Shown: one piece after another, positions 1-10,668 of the stretch | Numbering within the stretch: position 1 is the stretch's first letter | How the letters are laid out: each line of letters begins with the position of its first letter | Origin: Saprospiraceae bacterium | GTDB taxonomy: Bacteria; Bacteroidota; Bacteroidia; Chitinophagales; Saprospiraceae | Reading direction: 5' to 3' | Length of the DNA: 39,095 nucleotides | NCBI GenBank assembly: GCA_027008645.1 | Contig: JALVEE010000069.1 | Span: forward strand, 1 to 39,095 | Program-made: the position numbers and the translations under genes | The notes under the pieces: model-generated | What the model saw: the letters and a program-made list of their open reading frames with translations, nothing else | Told to the model about the DNA's origin: nothing | Databases searched by the model: none

Positions 1-16
1 AAACCATATGTTACTC

Positions 17-3000
17 TTATAATTTTATGACTTTACTTATATAAACCTTGTTATTAGTTCTTACTTTTAAGAAATAAATACCGGGTTTTATGTTTAATCC
101 GTTTAGCTTTACAGAATGAAATCCTTTTGAAAACACTTTTGAATAGACTATTCTACCGGTTGCACCAATCAGTTTTACCTCGGTCATATCATTTTCAAAA
201 TCTCCCTCAAATATCAGGCTATTATTAAATGGGTTCGGAAATACCTTTATACCGCAATCAACTAAAACTCCATTGGTATTATCCGGAAACTTTACATAAA
301 ACCTTTTGATTCCAGTATTATTATCGTAATTAATCTCCTTTTGTTCATTACCCGAATTGATAGTTACCGAAAAATTAATGTCTCCTGCAAATTGTTTAGC
401 AATAGGATAATCAAATGCAATCTCCTCTGTCTCAAATGGTTTTAATGGAGCATATCTTTTATAAAAATGCACTTCTTTTTCATTGTTATAAATCTCATAT
501 TTAACCAATATGCTGTCCATACCGGTAGATGAATTATTGTAAATAGAGCTCTTGAATTTAAAAGTATCACCTTGCACAATGGTATCATTTGGTAATAAAG
601 TCTCGTCAAATCTATTCAAAACCAAATCCGGATAACTTCTATAGAAGACTCTCCAAAAATTGATATTTGGAGGATCTCTTTTGTATTTATCATTGGCATA
701 GTAATACAATTTTAAGTAAGGATATTCTTTTGCATCTATTCCTGTTAGATTGAGTTCATAATCATTTATCAATGTATCAATGACTATGTCTTTTGTCAAA
801 TCTTCATTTAATTTATGTACAATTAAATATGAAAATTCAGCGGTATCTCCGGTTATTTCTTGATTCCAAATCAATCTATCCCAAAGGTTAGCCGGACCAA
901 TTAGCGAGGAATTAAAATTACCGGATTTGGAATTCATTATCACATCTTGGACTATTTCAAATTTTGATTCTATGGTCTCTCCGATTTCCTCTTGCAACAT
1001 TCCTTGTCCTTTCTTAAATACCAAAACATATGGAACAGTTCCTCTTGACTGCATTTTGCGTATTTTTTTTGCTCCGTAATTTTCAAGAACACCAAATAAA
1101 TTATAACCCAGAGATAGAGAGTCCTCAGCCCAAGTCTCAGGATTCAAACTTTGCGTCTCATCGCCGAGTACTGTATATATAAATACAACCATCGAATCAG
1201 GCATAGCTTCCAACAATTCTTTTATCCCTTGCCTTTGGTCTTTGACTCTTGGGTCAAAAACAAATTGGATGTCGTATTTACGGTTATTTGGAATACTGTT
1301 GAAGTCATGACCTGATTTGTTTCTAAACCAATATTGTGGCCCCCAACCTGTAATACAAATAGCAGGTCTTATATCGGGGTTAATATTTCCCCATCCACCC
1401 CCATCTACAAAAGCAACTTTTCTATTGGATTCTTCATACTTTTTACCTATAATCTTCAGACTGTATTTGCGTGCAACAAAATCCAACTTTCTATTCTTAA
1501 AACGAGTACCCTCAAATTCATCTTTTAAGTATTGGAAATAATGGCTTTGATTCCAGCCCTCATTACCATTATCAAGAAAAACAAACGAACTATTTTCCCA
1601 ATATTCTCTATCAGGACTAACTCTCCAATAGTAAACGGTTTCATTGTTCATCTCTAAATCAGGATTCCAAGCAACTAATCCACCATCTGATTTAATGGAT
1701 TTTTCAATCATTAACGGACTATTGAATTGCTCAGTTGTGTCAAGTTGAAAAACAAAATCCTGCTCTTTAACAAAGCAATTTAAAGTAGTAGCTCTCAATT
1801 CAACATTTTTATCGCTAACAATTCCATATTCTTGAGGCGAAACCGGCTTTATTTTGTTATTGGAAATATCCAAACAATATTTGAATTCTCCTTCATCATC
1901 AAACAAATTATTATTGTTTTCTGCTCCGGGTTGAGGTAACTCTTCTATCTTGTCCAATGGATCCAAATATATGGAAAAACAATTTTCTCCAACTCCGTCC
2001 AATCCTAAAGTTTCAATCTTAAAAGATACTTTTCCCCTTGATTTTACAGGAGCAAAAGTGTGAAATGTTATTTCTTCACTCTTGTCAGGTAACTCCCTAA
2101 CCAATTTTATTTGCAATGAATCTTCGGTGGCGATACCTAAATTAACAACATCAAAATTAATGTTAAAACTCTTATCTGTGGAATTAATTAATTTTGAGTC
2201 CTTTCGTAATGTCTTACTATCAATCACAAAATCAGGACCCTGGTGTCTATATAGTGAAATTGCAGGGTCTCCGTGAAAAGTAAATTGTTGATTTAATGTG
2301 ACAGCGCCAATATCCGAATGCGTTTCCCCTTCAAATTTTATCGCTTTTTGAACAATCTTGCCTACTCCTTCTCCATATAGTTCCCCCCCTGTTAATTCGT
2401 ATATTTTTTTTCCTAAATTTGCCAAAGAGCCGGTAAAACCCGTACCACTGGTGCCGATATATGCGATCATTCCCGTAGTATCCAAAACAAATTCTTCACT
2501 TTGCCCATTTTTTATATTAGTATGAATATTTCCCGAATAACATCCCAGACTGTAAAAAATGGGAAATTTGTCATTTTGCAAATTACCTATATTAAAATCA
2601 GTACCCGTAATCCCCGAATGTCCGTAAAATGTCACGATGCTTGCACCTGCATTTATATCATCTATAATTCTTTTGGATACGGATTGAATGATATTTCCAC
2701 TTGTCCTTTTATAAGTATGAATTTCTCCTCCGTATTTATTGTTGTGAATAATATCACCCATCACTGAAAGGTTTTTATCAATCTGCTTTATTATATCAGC
2801 CGAACCTCCCACCAAGTGAATCACTTTTTTCATCCATTCCTTTTCCTCTATTGTTTGATCGTATTCTGAGTAGTCTTCATATTTTTTAACCTTGCTTAGA
2901 TATGATGCTATTTGATGATAATCTACAGCAGCTATACGTCCAATCGGCAAATCCGGATAGCTTTTTCCGGACCGGGCAGCAAGTAGATTGTCAGAACCAG

Positions 3001-4522
3001 GCAATCCATAGGTTGGAACAAAAAACAAACCTTTATTTTCATCTAATTGTTGATTTGTACGAATTTCATTATACTCCAATCCTTTTCCTATAATAAATAC
3101 ATAGTCGGGATTGGTAAATTTATCTTTGAAATATATTATAAAATTGTTCAAAGCTATATTGTGCCTGTCTATTCCATATCCAAATTGGTCATATATATCA
3201 TTTATGTTTACTTTAAGAACCCTGTAATTTCCCCCTTTCGCTGATGTTCTGTAATCAGCATATGCATCTACCCAATTTTTATTATTTTCGTCAATAAATC
3301 TGTCTTTATCACTTACAATCAGATAATTTCTATCCTTGTATTGAGAATAATCAACAAACTGTTTTTTTATCAAATTGCTTACGGGTTTTGCTTGTTTTTC
3401 AAGATTTACCAATATCAAATTTCGAATATTATCGCTAGGTGGTAAAACAAATTTTACAAGATTATCTTCTATTTTTGGTACAAGTCTTGCATGACTTTTA
3501 GTATCGTACAATACAAATGAATTTCCGTCAATATCAAAATTTTTAATTTCTATATATTTGGAATCATTGCCGGGATTAATATCAAATTTGAAAAAACTCT
3601 TGTGCAGGAAGTCAAATTCTCTAGAATAGCTTAGTTTGATAACGGATACACTATTTCTATCCTGAAAATCGCTATCATTATTTCCTTCCAAAGTTACTGA
3701 AATCTGGTCTGTAAGTTCATCTTGATTCAAATCTATGATTGTATTGCCACAATAAAAACCGATCCTTGTTTCCTGTTTTTTATCGATATCATTGATTTTG
3801 ATATCTATATTGTGTTTTCCCAGCCCTGTCGAATATCTTATACTCAATGCCGGATTAATCCCGGAGTTAATAACATTGCTCGTATTCAATACAAATGAAT
3901 TTATTTTTTGCATCTTAGATCCATATCCTTCACCGATATCAAAATTGGATTTATATATATGGTTGTAAAAACTCCTCAGGGGTTTATTGAAGTACTCGTG
4001 ATTCACTTTTTTTTCCTGATGAATATAGTAAGGCTCAACTGCCGGGAGGTTACCCCTCAAATCATTATCAATTGATTTGTATCTTTTGTTTGATGACGAC
4101 TTATCCAGGGTTAAAAAGTAAGCAGAAGTGTCGTTGAACAAACTGTACTCGGGATTGAACAAATAAGATTTGTTTTCAAACAAAAAGTAATCGAGCTTGG
4201 AACGGTTTTTCTCACCGTAAAACTCAATATAGTCTCCTTGAGCGAAATTATCTTCGGTCGAACAGTAAATCGGTATTTCTTCACCCAATAAAATCAATTT
4301 AAAATCCTTGCCTTGTATGTTTTCAATATCAATACCCGAATCCTTTAGCTGTTGGTAACTAATTCTGTAAATACCATCATCAGCTATACTAATTTTGTAA
4401 TACTGTTTGCTATAATCTATCCACTCGTTGCCATATTTGACATTTCCCAGAGCATCAATCATTTGTGATTGAGTTGTCTGGTAAGAAAAGAATAAAATTA
4501 TCGATAAAAATAAAGTTTTCAT
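17..4522 (-). CDS. C25 family (gingipain/PorU-like) cysteine peptidase with T9SS C-terminal sorting domain, paralogue 1
   Basis: A secreted cysteine endopeptidase of about 1501 residues. I start it at the ATG at 4522, because the next residues (MKTLFLSIILFF) form a standard signal peptide; an extension to 4561 would put a charged stretch in front. The N-terminal part resembles the PorU N-domain (NEWIDYSKQYYKISI). The C25 catalytic pair is visible: His635 in FYGHSG and Cys661 in LGCYSGNIHT, 26 residues apart. Several beta-rich (Ig/CARDB-like) stretches follow, and the last ~80 residues (VFPNPFNNSL to SKVIKL) are a type A T9SS sorting domain. Expected fate is outer-membrane export by T9SS, with surface attachment or release. 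It lies 156 bp downstream of paralogue 2 on the same strand. Family assignment is secure; whether it is a sortase-like PorU relative or a digestive protease cannot be decided from sequence. Confidence 0.9.
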   Translation of the reverse strand: MKTLFLSIILFFSYQTTQSQMIDALGNVKYGNEWIDYSKQYYKISIADDGIYRISYQQLKDSGIDIENIQGKDFKLILLGEEIPIYCSTEDNFAQGDYIEFYGEKNRSKLDYFLFENKSYLFNPEYSLFNDTSAYFLTLDKSSSNKRYKSIDNDLRGNLPAVEPYYIHQEKKVNHEYFNKPLRSFYNHIYKSNFDIGEGYGSKMQKINSFVLNTSNVINSGINPALSIRYSTGLGKHNIDIKINDIDKKQETRIGFYCGNTIIDLNQDELTDQISVTLEGNNDSDFQDRNSVSVIKLSYSREFDFLHKSFFKFDINPGNDSKYIEIKNFDIDGNSFVLYDTKSHARLVPKIEDNLVKFVLPPSDNIRNLILVNLEKQAKPVSNLIKKQFVDYSQYKDRNYLIVSDKDRFIDENNKNWVDAYADYRTSAKGGNYRVLKVNINDIYDQFGYGIDRHNIALNNFIIYFKDKFTNPDYVFIIGKGLEYNEIRTNQQLDENKGLFFVPTYGLPGSDNLLAARSGKSYPDLPIGRIAAVDYHQIASYLSKVKKYEDYSEYDQTIEEKEWMKKVIHLVGGSADIIKQIDKNLSVMGDIIHNNKYGGEIHTYKRTSGNIIQSVSKRIIDDINAGASIVTFYGHSGITGTDFNIGNLQNDKFPIFYSLGCYSGNIHTNIKNGQSEEFVLDTTGMIAYIGTSGTGFTGSLANLGKKIYELTGGELYGEGVGKIVQKAIKFEGETHSDIGAVTLNQQFTFHGDPAISLYRHQGPDFVIDSKTLRKDSKLINSTDKSFNINFDVVNLGIATEDSLQIKLVRELPDKSEEITFHTFAPVKSRGKVSFKIETLGLDGVGENCFSIYLDPLDKIEELPQPGAENNNNLFDDEGEFKYCLDISNNKIKPVSPQEYGIVSDKNVELRATTLNCFVKEQDFVFQLDTTEQFNSPLMIEKSIKSDGGLVAWNPDLEMNNETVYYWRVSPDREYWENSSFVFLDNGNEGWNQSHYFQYLKDEFEGTRFKNRKLDFVARKYSLKIIGKKYEESNRKVAFVDGGGWGNINPDIRPAICITGWGPQYWFRNKSGHDFNSIPNNRKYDIQFVFDPRVKDQRQGIKELLEAMPDSMVVFIYTVLGDETQSLNPETWAEDSLSLGYNLFGVLENYGAKKIRKMQSRGTVPYVLVFKKGQGMLQEEIGETIESKFEIVQDVIMNSKSGNFNSSLIGPANLWDRLIWNQEITGDTAEFSYLIVHKLNEDLTKDIVIDTLINDYELNLTGIDAKEYPYLKLYYYANDKYKRDPPNINFWRVFYRSYPDLVLNRFDETLLPNDTIVQGDTFKFKSSIYNNSSTGMDSILVKYEIYNNEKEVHFYKRYAPLKPFETEEIAFDYPIAKQFAGDINFSVTINSGNEQKEINYDNNTGIKRFYVKFPDNTNGVLVDCGIKVFPNPFNNSLIFEGDFENDMTEVKLIGATGRIVYSKVFSKGFHSVKLNGLNIKPGIYFLKVRTNNKVYISKVIKL

Positions 4523-4678
4523 AATTTTGATTTTTAAAAAATAAGCCGAAAACAAAAACACACATTATTTATATTAGCAATATGAAACGAGCTTATATTC
4601 TTTGTATTATTATTAGTGTGACGAATAAAAATCAAAAACCCTTATGAAAATAGTCAATAAACTTTAAAAATAGACTAT

Positions 4679-7600
4679 TTATAGTTTCAAAACCTTATAA
4701 GTTTTTATATTTTTTCCATTATTTACCTTGCAATAATACATTCCCTTAGGTAAATCCATAGTGTTTATCCTTAATCTGTTAAAGCCTCTAATGGTTTTAT
4801 ATGATCTCAGCACTTTTCCCTCGGCATTGACAAGTTCGATCGTGTTATTATCGTTATAAAAATAAGAATTGATTATAAAATAGTCTGCAAATGGATTGGG
4901 AGAAATCATTATTTCGTCTCTATTTTTCATTGTGATAGAAACAATTTTTGAGTAATTGGATTTGCCATCAAAATCGATTTGTTTCAGTCTGTAATAATTA
5001 ATCCCCAAAAATGGATTCAAATCTATCACATTGTATTTATTTGTGTTATTGTTGTTATTACCTTTGGCTTTTACACTTTCCAATTCTTCAAAATTGATAC
5101 CATCCAAAGATTTTTCTACTACATAATTATCACAGTTTAGTTCATTGATAGAAGACCAGAAGATATAAACATCTTTTTTTCTCTCCTTGGCATCAAAATT
5201 CAGCAATTGTACAGGAAGACTTGATCTTTTTACATAAAAGGATCTTGTACCCTTATTATTGGTATATGTTTTTTCTATTTGTTCTTGATCTGCATTTATT
5301 TCAACAGAAAATTCATTGTAACCAACTAAATCTCCTATGGAATTATCAAATTCGAAATTGATGTCGTACGAGGAATTTGCCGGTAATGGAGGATACCTTT
5401 TGGTATAGACCAATTCTTCATTGTTTTGTTTTTTGATTGTGTATCTAACCAAAATGGATTCCATACCGGTATTGCTATTATTGAGAATGCCTGCTTTAAA
5501 TTTTAATGTTTCTCCGAAATCCAAAGTATCGCTTTGGAAATAGGAAGCCGCATTCTTTTTCAAAATAGCATCAGGATATTCCTTGTACAGCACCCTCCAA
5601 TAATCAAGATGTGGGGGATCTCTTCTTATTTTGTCAACCGCATAATACTTAAGCTGTAAATACGGGTACTGTTGTGCATCTATATTCGAAATATCCAGAT
5701 TGTACGCTGAATTTAGTGTATTCACCAAGACTTTGTTATTGTTTTTATCTATTTTATATACTTCTATATATGAGTCAATATCATTTTGATCTTTATTTGA
5801 TTCTTGCCACAATACTTTATTCCATTCTTTTGCAGGTCCTATTATTTTTGAAGTAAAATAACCATCTTTTTTATTGATTATAACATTTTGAGTTATTTCA
5901 AATACATCATTGATTGTTTGACCTATTTTTTCCTGAATTACGCCTACCCCTTTTTTAAATATCAGTATATAAGGCACAGTTCCTCTTTGTTCCATCAATC
6001 TCAATTTTTTAGCACCATAACCCTCCATCAAACTAAATAGATTGTACCCCAAATCAATAGAGTCCTCAGCCCATCTTTCGGGAAATAGACCTTCGTCTTC
6101 TCCCAATATAGTGTAAAAGAATACTGTCATAGAGTCAGGCATAGCTTCAATCAATGCTTTGATACCTTGTACTTGATTATCTAGATATGGCTTATAAAGG
6201 AATCCAACGGAGTTTTCCCTGTTTACTTCCAAGCTGTTATAATCTGTCTTTGTCTTGTTTCTCATCCAGTACTTTGGTCCCCAGCCCGAAATAGTTATTT
6301 TTGAGCCTAGTCCCATTTCATTCATATCGCCCCAGGTTTCACCGTCCACGTGACAAACTTTTTGACCGTCCCAATTCTTTCCTACTATTGAAACAGTTCT
6401 CATTTGAGGCTCAAAGTCAAATTTTCTTCCATATAGTCTTATCCCTTCAAATCCATCTTTCAAATATTGAAAATAATGACTTTGATTCCATCCTTCGGAG
6501 CTGTTTGGAAGATATACAAATGAACTGTTTTTCCAATCGATATTATTCCGGTTGGAATTATTGATACCTATTCTCCAATAATAAACCGTATTATTTTGAA
6601 AAATTATGTTGGGATTCCATTTTATAATATTTTCTCCGGATGAAACTACAGATTCATCAATCAGCGGGCTATTAAACAATTCACTTGTGTCTATTTGAAA
6701 AATATATTCTTCTTGATTTGCAAAATAGTTGGAAAGGGAGGCTTGTAATTCAATATTCGGGTTATTCACTATACCAAATTCTTCAGGGTACAAAGGGAAT
6801 ACTTTGTTATTGATTATTTCAAAGCAAAATGAATTATTGCCATTTTCATTTGAATAGCTGTTATTGTATGCAGCTTGTGGTTGTGGTTGCTCGTTGATAG
6901 TATTGTCGGGATTGATATAAATAGAAGCACAATTTTCACCTATTCCTTGGATACCATGTGTCGGTATGTTTATGGCGATACTTTTTTTGTATTTTGGAGC
7001 TTCAACTGTTTTTTCAATTACTTCAGATTCACCATTTGGCAAATCCCTTTTGATTCTTACTGTAAGATTATCATCAATTCCTTTACCAAGATTAATCACA
7101 TTGAAATTTAATGTAAAACTATTGTCTCCGGCAGTTATTTCACCGGGAATAGTATTGACGGAAGTATTATCAATAACATAATCGGGATAATCAAATAAAT
7201 GTAATTTTACAGCAGGATCACCATGAAAAGTAAATTGTTGATTCAATGTTACACTTCCTAAATCAAAGCTTTCACTTCCTATTGATTCCAAAGCTTTTTG
7301 AACGATTCCCCCCACACTTTGACCGTACATGGTATTACCTGTATTGTTGTAAATCTTTTTTCCCAATCTTGCCAAACTACCGGTAAAACCCGTTCCACTG
7401 GTTCCTGCATACACTATGACACCTCCCGGATTTAGAACAAAATTTTCACTCTGTCCGTTTGGACTATTAGTATGAATATTTCCCGAATAACATCCCAAAC
7501 TGTAAAAAACAGGGTATTTGTCATTGTCTAATCCTGCAATATTGAAGTCAGTTCCACTAACTCCCGAATGCCCGAAAAAAGTAACCATAGCTGCACCGGA

Positions 7601-9454
7601 AGTAATATCGTCAACGATTAGATTGGTCACTGACTCTTGTGAAGTACCACTACTTCTTTCGTAAGTATTTATTTTTGCCCCCATATAGCTATTACCCAAA
7701 AGATTTCCCATAAAATCAAGTGAACTTCTTATTTGTCCTATTATATCAGGAGATCCACCGACAAGATGAATAACTTTTTTCATCCAATTTTTTCCTTCAA
7801 TAGTTTGAGCATAATTCAAGTCATTTTCATGTTGTTTGACTTTATTCAAATATGTTTGTAGCTGATTTGAATTTTTTGCTGCAATTCTACCTATTGGTAT
7901 GACCGGATAATTTTGGCCGTGCCTTGCAGCCATTAGATTGTCAGAACCGGGATGTCCGTATGTAGGAACATGAAACAAATTAATAGGATTATTCAATTGT
8001 TCAGTGGTTCTGATTTCATTGTATTCCAATCCTTTTCCTATTATCAAAATGTATTCAGGATCAATGAATTTGTCTTTGAGGTAAATTATATAGTTGTTAA
8101 GACACTGATTATGCCTTTCAATACCATATCCAAATTGCTCATAAATATCATTTATATCTACAATCAAAGTCTTGAATCCTCCTCCAATACTTGATGCTCT
8201 GTAATCAGCATATTCTTGTACCACATCTTGACCGGAATCAAAAGCGCTTCTTTTTGTAATAATGATATAGTTTCTATCAGTGCTTGAAGTGATATCATTA
8301 AAAACTACCTTCTTCATCGTTCCGATTGACTTGATAGATTTACCGGAATTGACTAATACGAGATTTCTCTCTTTGCTTGGTGGTAAAATAAACCTTACCA
8401 AACCTGTATTTTGATCGATTTTTGGTATTAGTCTGTTTTTATTCTTTATATCATACAATACTACCGAATTCCCTTCGATATCATAATCTTTTATCTCATA
8501 ATATCTGGTAAAATTACTACTTTCAAGAGCAAAATTGAAATAGCTTTTGTTGAAAAACTTAAACTTCCTGGTGTAAAAAAGTGAAATCGTAGATACCGTG
8601 TTTTTATCATCCGGTGAACTGCCTTCTACACTTAGTTGCATATTATCAGATAATGCAGAATAATTAAAATTAAAAACATTTGAACTGACAGTGATACCGT
8701 TCCTTATAATGTCCTTTATAATATTGTTGTTAAGTTTAAAAATAATGTGATGTCCTCCAAGATTAGTCGCAAGCCTGATATTAAAAGTTGGTTTATATCC
8801 TGTATAAACTCTATCATGGGTTTGAATATCAAAGGTATTTATCTGTTGGAGTTTACTTCCATAGCCTTCGCCAACGTCAAAATTTGATTTGTAAACATGA
8901 TTTATTATACTTCTCAGAGGCTTTATATACTCTGAATTGTTTATGATTTTTTCTTCATGAATATAATAGGATTCTGCCGGTGGTAAATTACCGCTTAGAT
9001 TGTTTGCCAGAATATTGTATCTTTTATGTTGGGAATTATTCCAGGTGAGGTAGTAGCTTGCGTCGTCTGAAAACATACTGTATTCCGGATTGAGTATGTC
9101 ATTTTTATTTAGATAAAGAAATGAATCCATTTGGGATTTGTTCCTTTCTCCATAAAACTCAATATAGTCGTTTGAACCAAAATTACTATTTGTACTTACA
9201 TATACAGGAACTTCCTTTCCGTAAGCGAATAATTGAAATTCATTACCACTGATAGAAAAAGCATTTATACCTGCATTTACCATATCCTGATAAGTAATTC
9301 TATATATGCCGTCTTCGTTTACAGTAAATTTAAAGTATTCTTGCGAATAGTTTATCCATTCATTTCCGTATTTAACATTACCCTCATCATCAATAATTTG
9401 AGCATTGACATTAAATACAAACAGAATAAAAAGAAGTTTTAATATAATCCTCAT
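4679..9454 (-). CDS. C25 family (gingipain/PorU-like) cysteine peptidase with T9SS C-terminal sorting domain, paralogue 2
   Basis: A 1591-residue secreted peptidase, colinear with the downstream paralogue over most of its length. It has a signal peptide (MRIILKLLFILFVFNVNAQ), the same N-domain opening (VKYGNEWINYSQEYFKF) and the C25 catalytic pair His629 (FFGHSG) and Cys655 (LGCYSGNIHT), again 26 residues apart. Unlike paralogue 1 it has an extra ~90-residue module near the end (LPVQLLNFDAKERKKDVYIF to YYRLKQIDFDGKSNYSKIV). This is the FN3-like stalk often found just before T9SS tails in Bacteroidota. A type A sorting domain (ISPNPFADYFI to TYKVLKL) ends the protein. It is probably the first gene of a two-gene transcript, reading away from the divergent glycosyltransferase at 9583. 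The family is clear; the substrate is unknown. Confidence 0.9.
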   Translation of the reverse strand: MRIILKLLFILFVFNVNAQIIDDEGNVKYGNEWINYSQEYFKFTVNEDGIYRITYQDMVNAGINAFSISGNEFQLFAYGKEVPVYVSTNSNFGSNDYIEFYGERNKSQMDSFLYLNKNDILNPEYSMFSDDASYYLTWNNSQHKRYNILANNLSGNLPPAESYYIHEEKIINNSEYIKPLRSIINHVYKSNFDVGEGYGSKLQQINTFDIQTHDRVYTGYKPTFNIRLATNLGGHHIIFKLNNNIIKDIIRNGITVSSNVFNFNYSALSDNMQLSVEGSSPDDKNTVSTISLFYTRKFKFFNKSYFNFALESSNFTRYYEIKDYDIEGNSVVLYDIKNKNRLIPKIDQNTGLVRFILPPSKERNLVLVNSGKSIKSIGTMKKVVFNDITSSTDRNYIIITKRSAFDSGQDVVQEYADYRASSIGGGFKTLIVDINDIYEQFGYGIERHNQCLNNYIIYLKDKFIDPEYILIIGKGLEYNEIRTTEQLNNPINLFHVPTYGHPGSDNLMAARHGQNYPVIPIGRIAAKNSNQLQTYLNKVKQHENDLNYAQTIEGKNWMKKVIHLVGGSPDIIGQIRSSLDFMGNLLGNSYMGAKINTYERSSGTSQESVTNLIVDDITSGAAMVTFFGHSGVSGTDFNIAGLDNDKYPVFYSLGCYSGNIHTNSPNGQSENFVLNPGGVIVYAGTSGTGFTGSLARLGKKIYNNTGNTMYGQSVGGIVQKALESIGSESFDLGSVTLNQQFTFHGDPAVKLHLFDYPDYVIDNTSVNTIPGEITAGDNSFTLNFNVINLGKGIDDNLTVRIKRDLPNGESEVIEKTVEAPKYKKSIAINIPTHGIQGIGENCASIYINPDNTINEQPQPQAAYNNSYSNENGNNSFCFEIINNKVFPLYPEEFGIVNNPNIELQASLSNYFANQEEYIFQIDTSELFNSPLIDESVVSSGENIIKWNPNIIFQNNTVYYWRIGINNSNRNNIDWKNSSFVYLPNSSEGWNQSHYFQYLKDGFEGIRLYGRKFDFEPQMRTVSIVGKNWDGQKVCHVDGETWGDMNEMGLGSKITISGWGPKYWMRNKTKTDYNSLEVNRENSVGFLYKPYLDNQVQGIKALIEAMPDSMTVFFYTILGEDEGLFPERWAEDSIDLGYNLFSLMEGYGAKKLRLMEQRGTVPYILIFKKGVGVIQEKIGQTINDVFEITQNVIINKKDGYFTSKIIGPAKEWNKVLWQESNKDQNDIDSYIEVYKIDKNNNKVLVNTLNSAYNLDISNIDAQQYPYLQLKYYAVDKIRRDPPHLDYWRVLYKEYPDAILKKNAASYFQSDTLDFGETLKFKAGILNNSNTGMESILVRYTIKKQNNEELVYTKRYPPLPANSSYDINFEFDNSIGDLVGYNEFSVEINADQEQIEKTYTNNKGTRSFYVKRSSLPVQLLNFDAKERKKDVYIFWSSINELNCDNYVVEKSLDGINFEELESVKAKGNNNNNTNKYNVIDLNPFLGINYYRLKQIDFDGKSNYSKIVSITMKNRDEIMISPNPFADYFIINSYFYNDNNTIELVNAEGKVLRSYKTIRGFNRLRINTMDLPKGMYYCKVNNGKNIKTYKVLKL

Positions 9455-9582
9455 TGGTACTAAATTTGTGGTTATGGGCGTTATGTGCTTATTGGTATCT
9501 ACAATACACTATTTTATGACGAATAAATTATTAAAAGTCTCAATATTTCACTAAAATTGTATAGAATTTAACATTTAGTATC

Positions 9583-10668
9583 TTGATAATAATAAATTCA
9601 ATTATATATATATTATTAACAGTAAATCTTTTTTACTGGGTAATTGTATTTTCAAGATTTTCAATCTACAAAAATAACAAAAATAGTAAGGAATGCAATA
9701 AAATCAAAGATTCTGCAATATTGATTTCAATTAAAGATGAACAACAAAATATTAAAAAGAATTTTAAGTCTTTTTTAGAGCAAAAACCGGATGAATTTGA
9801 TTTTGTAGTAGTAGATGATTATTCCGAAGACAATTCAATTGAAATACTATATCAAGCCCCATTCCATGGAAGAATAAAAGTTCTTGTAAACAAATCCAAG
9901 CCGGGTAAAAAACAAGCTCTTTCTTATGCAATCTCCCAAATAGATAAGGAATATTTGCTTTTGACTGATGCAGATTGCTATGTTAAGTCACAATCTTGGG
10001 CAGACAAAATGATAAATAGTTTTGATGAAAATACCTCAATAGTATTGGGTTATAGCCCTTATACCGGTAATAGTCTATTGGAAAAATTTATCAGATTTGA
10101 AACGTTTATGGCTGCGCTTCAGTATTTCAGCTATTATCTGAAAGGAATTCCGTATATGGGAGTAGGAAGAAATATGGCTATAAGAAGAAGTTTTTTTATA
10201 AAAAATGGCGGGTACAAAACGCATATGGATATAAAATCAGGTAATGATGATTTGTTTGTAAGCGAAAACGCAAATTCAAAAAACACAAATATTCAAATTG
10301 ATCCCGACACTTTTGTATATACTGCACCTCCAAAAACATTGAGAGAGTTTATAAAACAAAAAACCAGGCATTTCAGCACTTCGTTTAGATATAAAACTAT
10401 CCATAAACTGATGCTTGGATTCTACTCATTATCTCATATAGGTTTTTACATTGCGCTTATATCAAGTTTTGTTTTTATGCCGTTTTATATCGGAATTATA
10501 TTTTGGATATTGCGAATATTGATTTTATATATTAGTTCCTACAACTCGTTTAAAAAGCTAAAGGAGCAAGATTTACTGCTTTTTCTACCTGTTTTTGATT
10601 TTTTAATGTTTATTTACTACACATATATGGGAATATATTATTTCTTTGCTCCCAAAAACAAATGGTAA
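9583..10668 (+). CDS. GT2 family glycosyltransferase, membrane-bound
   Basis: Inverting glycosyltransferase of family 2, 361 residues, acting at the inner face of the cytoplasmic membrane. An N-terminal membrane helix (residues 4-24) precedes the GT-A domain. Motifs in order are VVVDDYSEDN (about 75-84), the DAD metal-binding triad (129-131), GNDD at 220-223 in the place of the usual catalytic ED, and QKTRH (259-263), a variant of the QxxRW motif of processive enzymes. Two or three C-terminal membrane helices follow. The reading frame has no ATG before residue 143, and an in-frame stop lies at 9562-9564, so TTG at 9583 is the likely start. Its end overlaps rsmG, implying translational coupling. 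The sugar and acceptor are not readable from the sequence. Confidence 0.85.
   Translation: MIIINSIIYILLTVNLFYWVIVFSRFSIYKNNKNSKECNKIKDSAILISIKDEQQNIKKNFKSFLEQKPDEFDFVVVDDYSEDNSIEILYQAPFHGRIKVLVNKSKPGKKQALSYAISQIDKEYLLLTDADCYVKSQSWADKMINSFDENTSIVLGYSPYTGNSLLEKFIRFETFMAALQYFSYYLKGIPYMGVGRNMAIRRSFFIKNGGYKTHMDIKSGNDDLFVSENANSKNTNIQIDPDTFVYTAPPKTLREFIKQKTRHFSTSFRYKTIHKLMLGFYSLSHIGFYIALISSFVFMPFYIGIIFWILRILILYISSYNSFKKLKEQDLLLFLPVFDFLMFIYYTYMGIYYFFAPKNKW

Noticed and set aside
17-9454. Many plus-strand open frames of 60-90 codons opposite the C25 genes
   Set aside because: They are antisense shadows in AT-rich DNA; the minus-strand frames have clear domains throughout.
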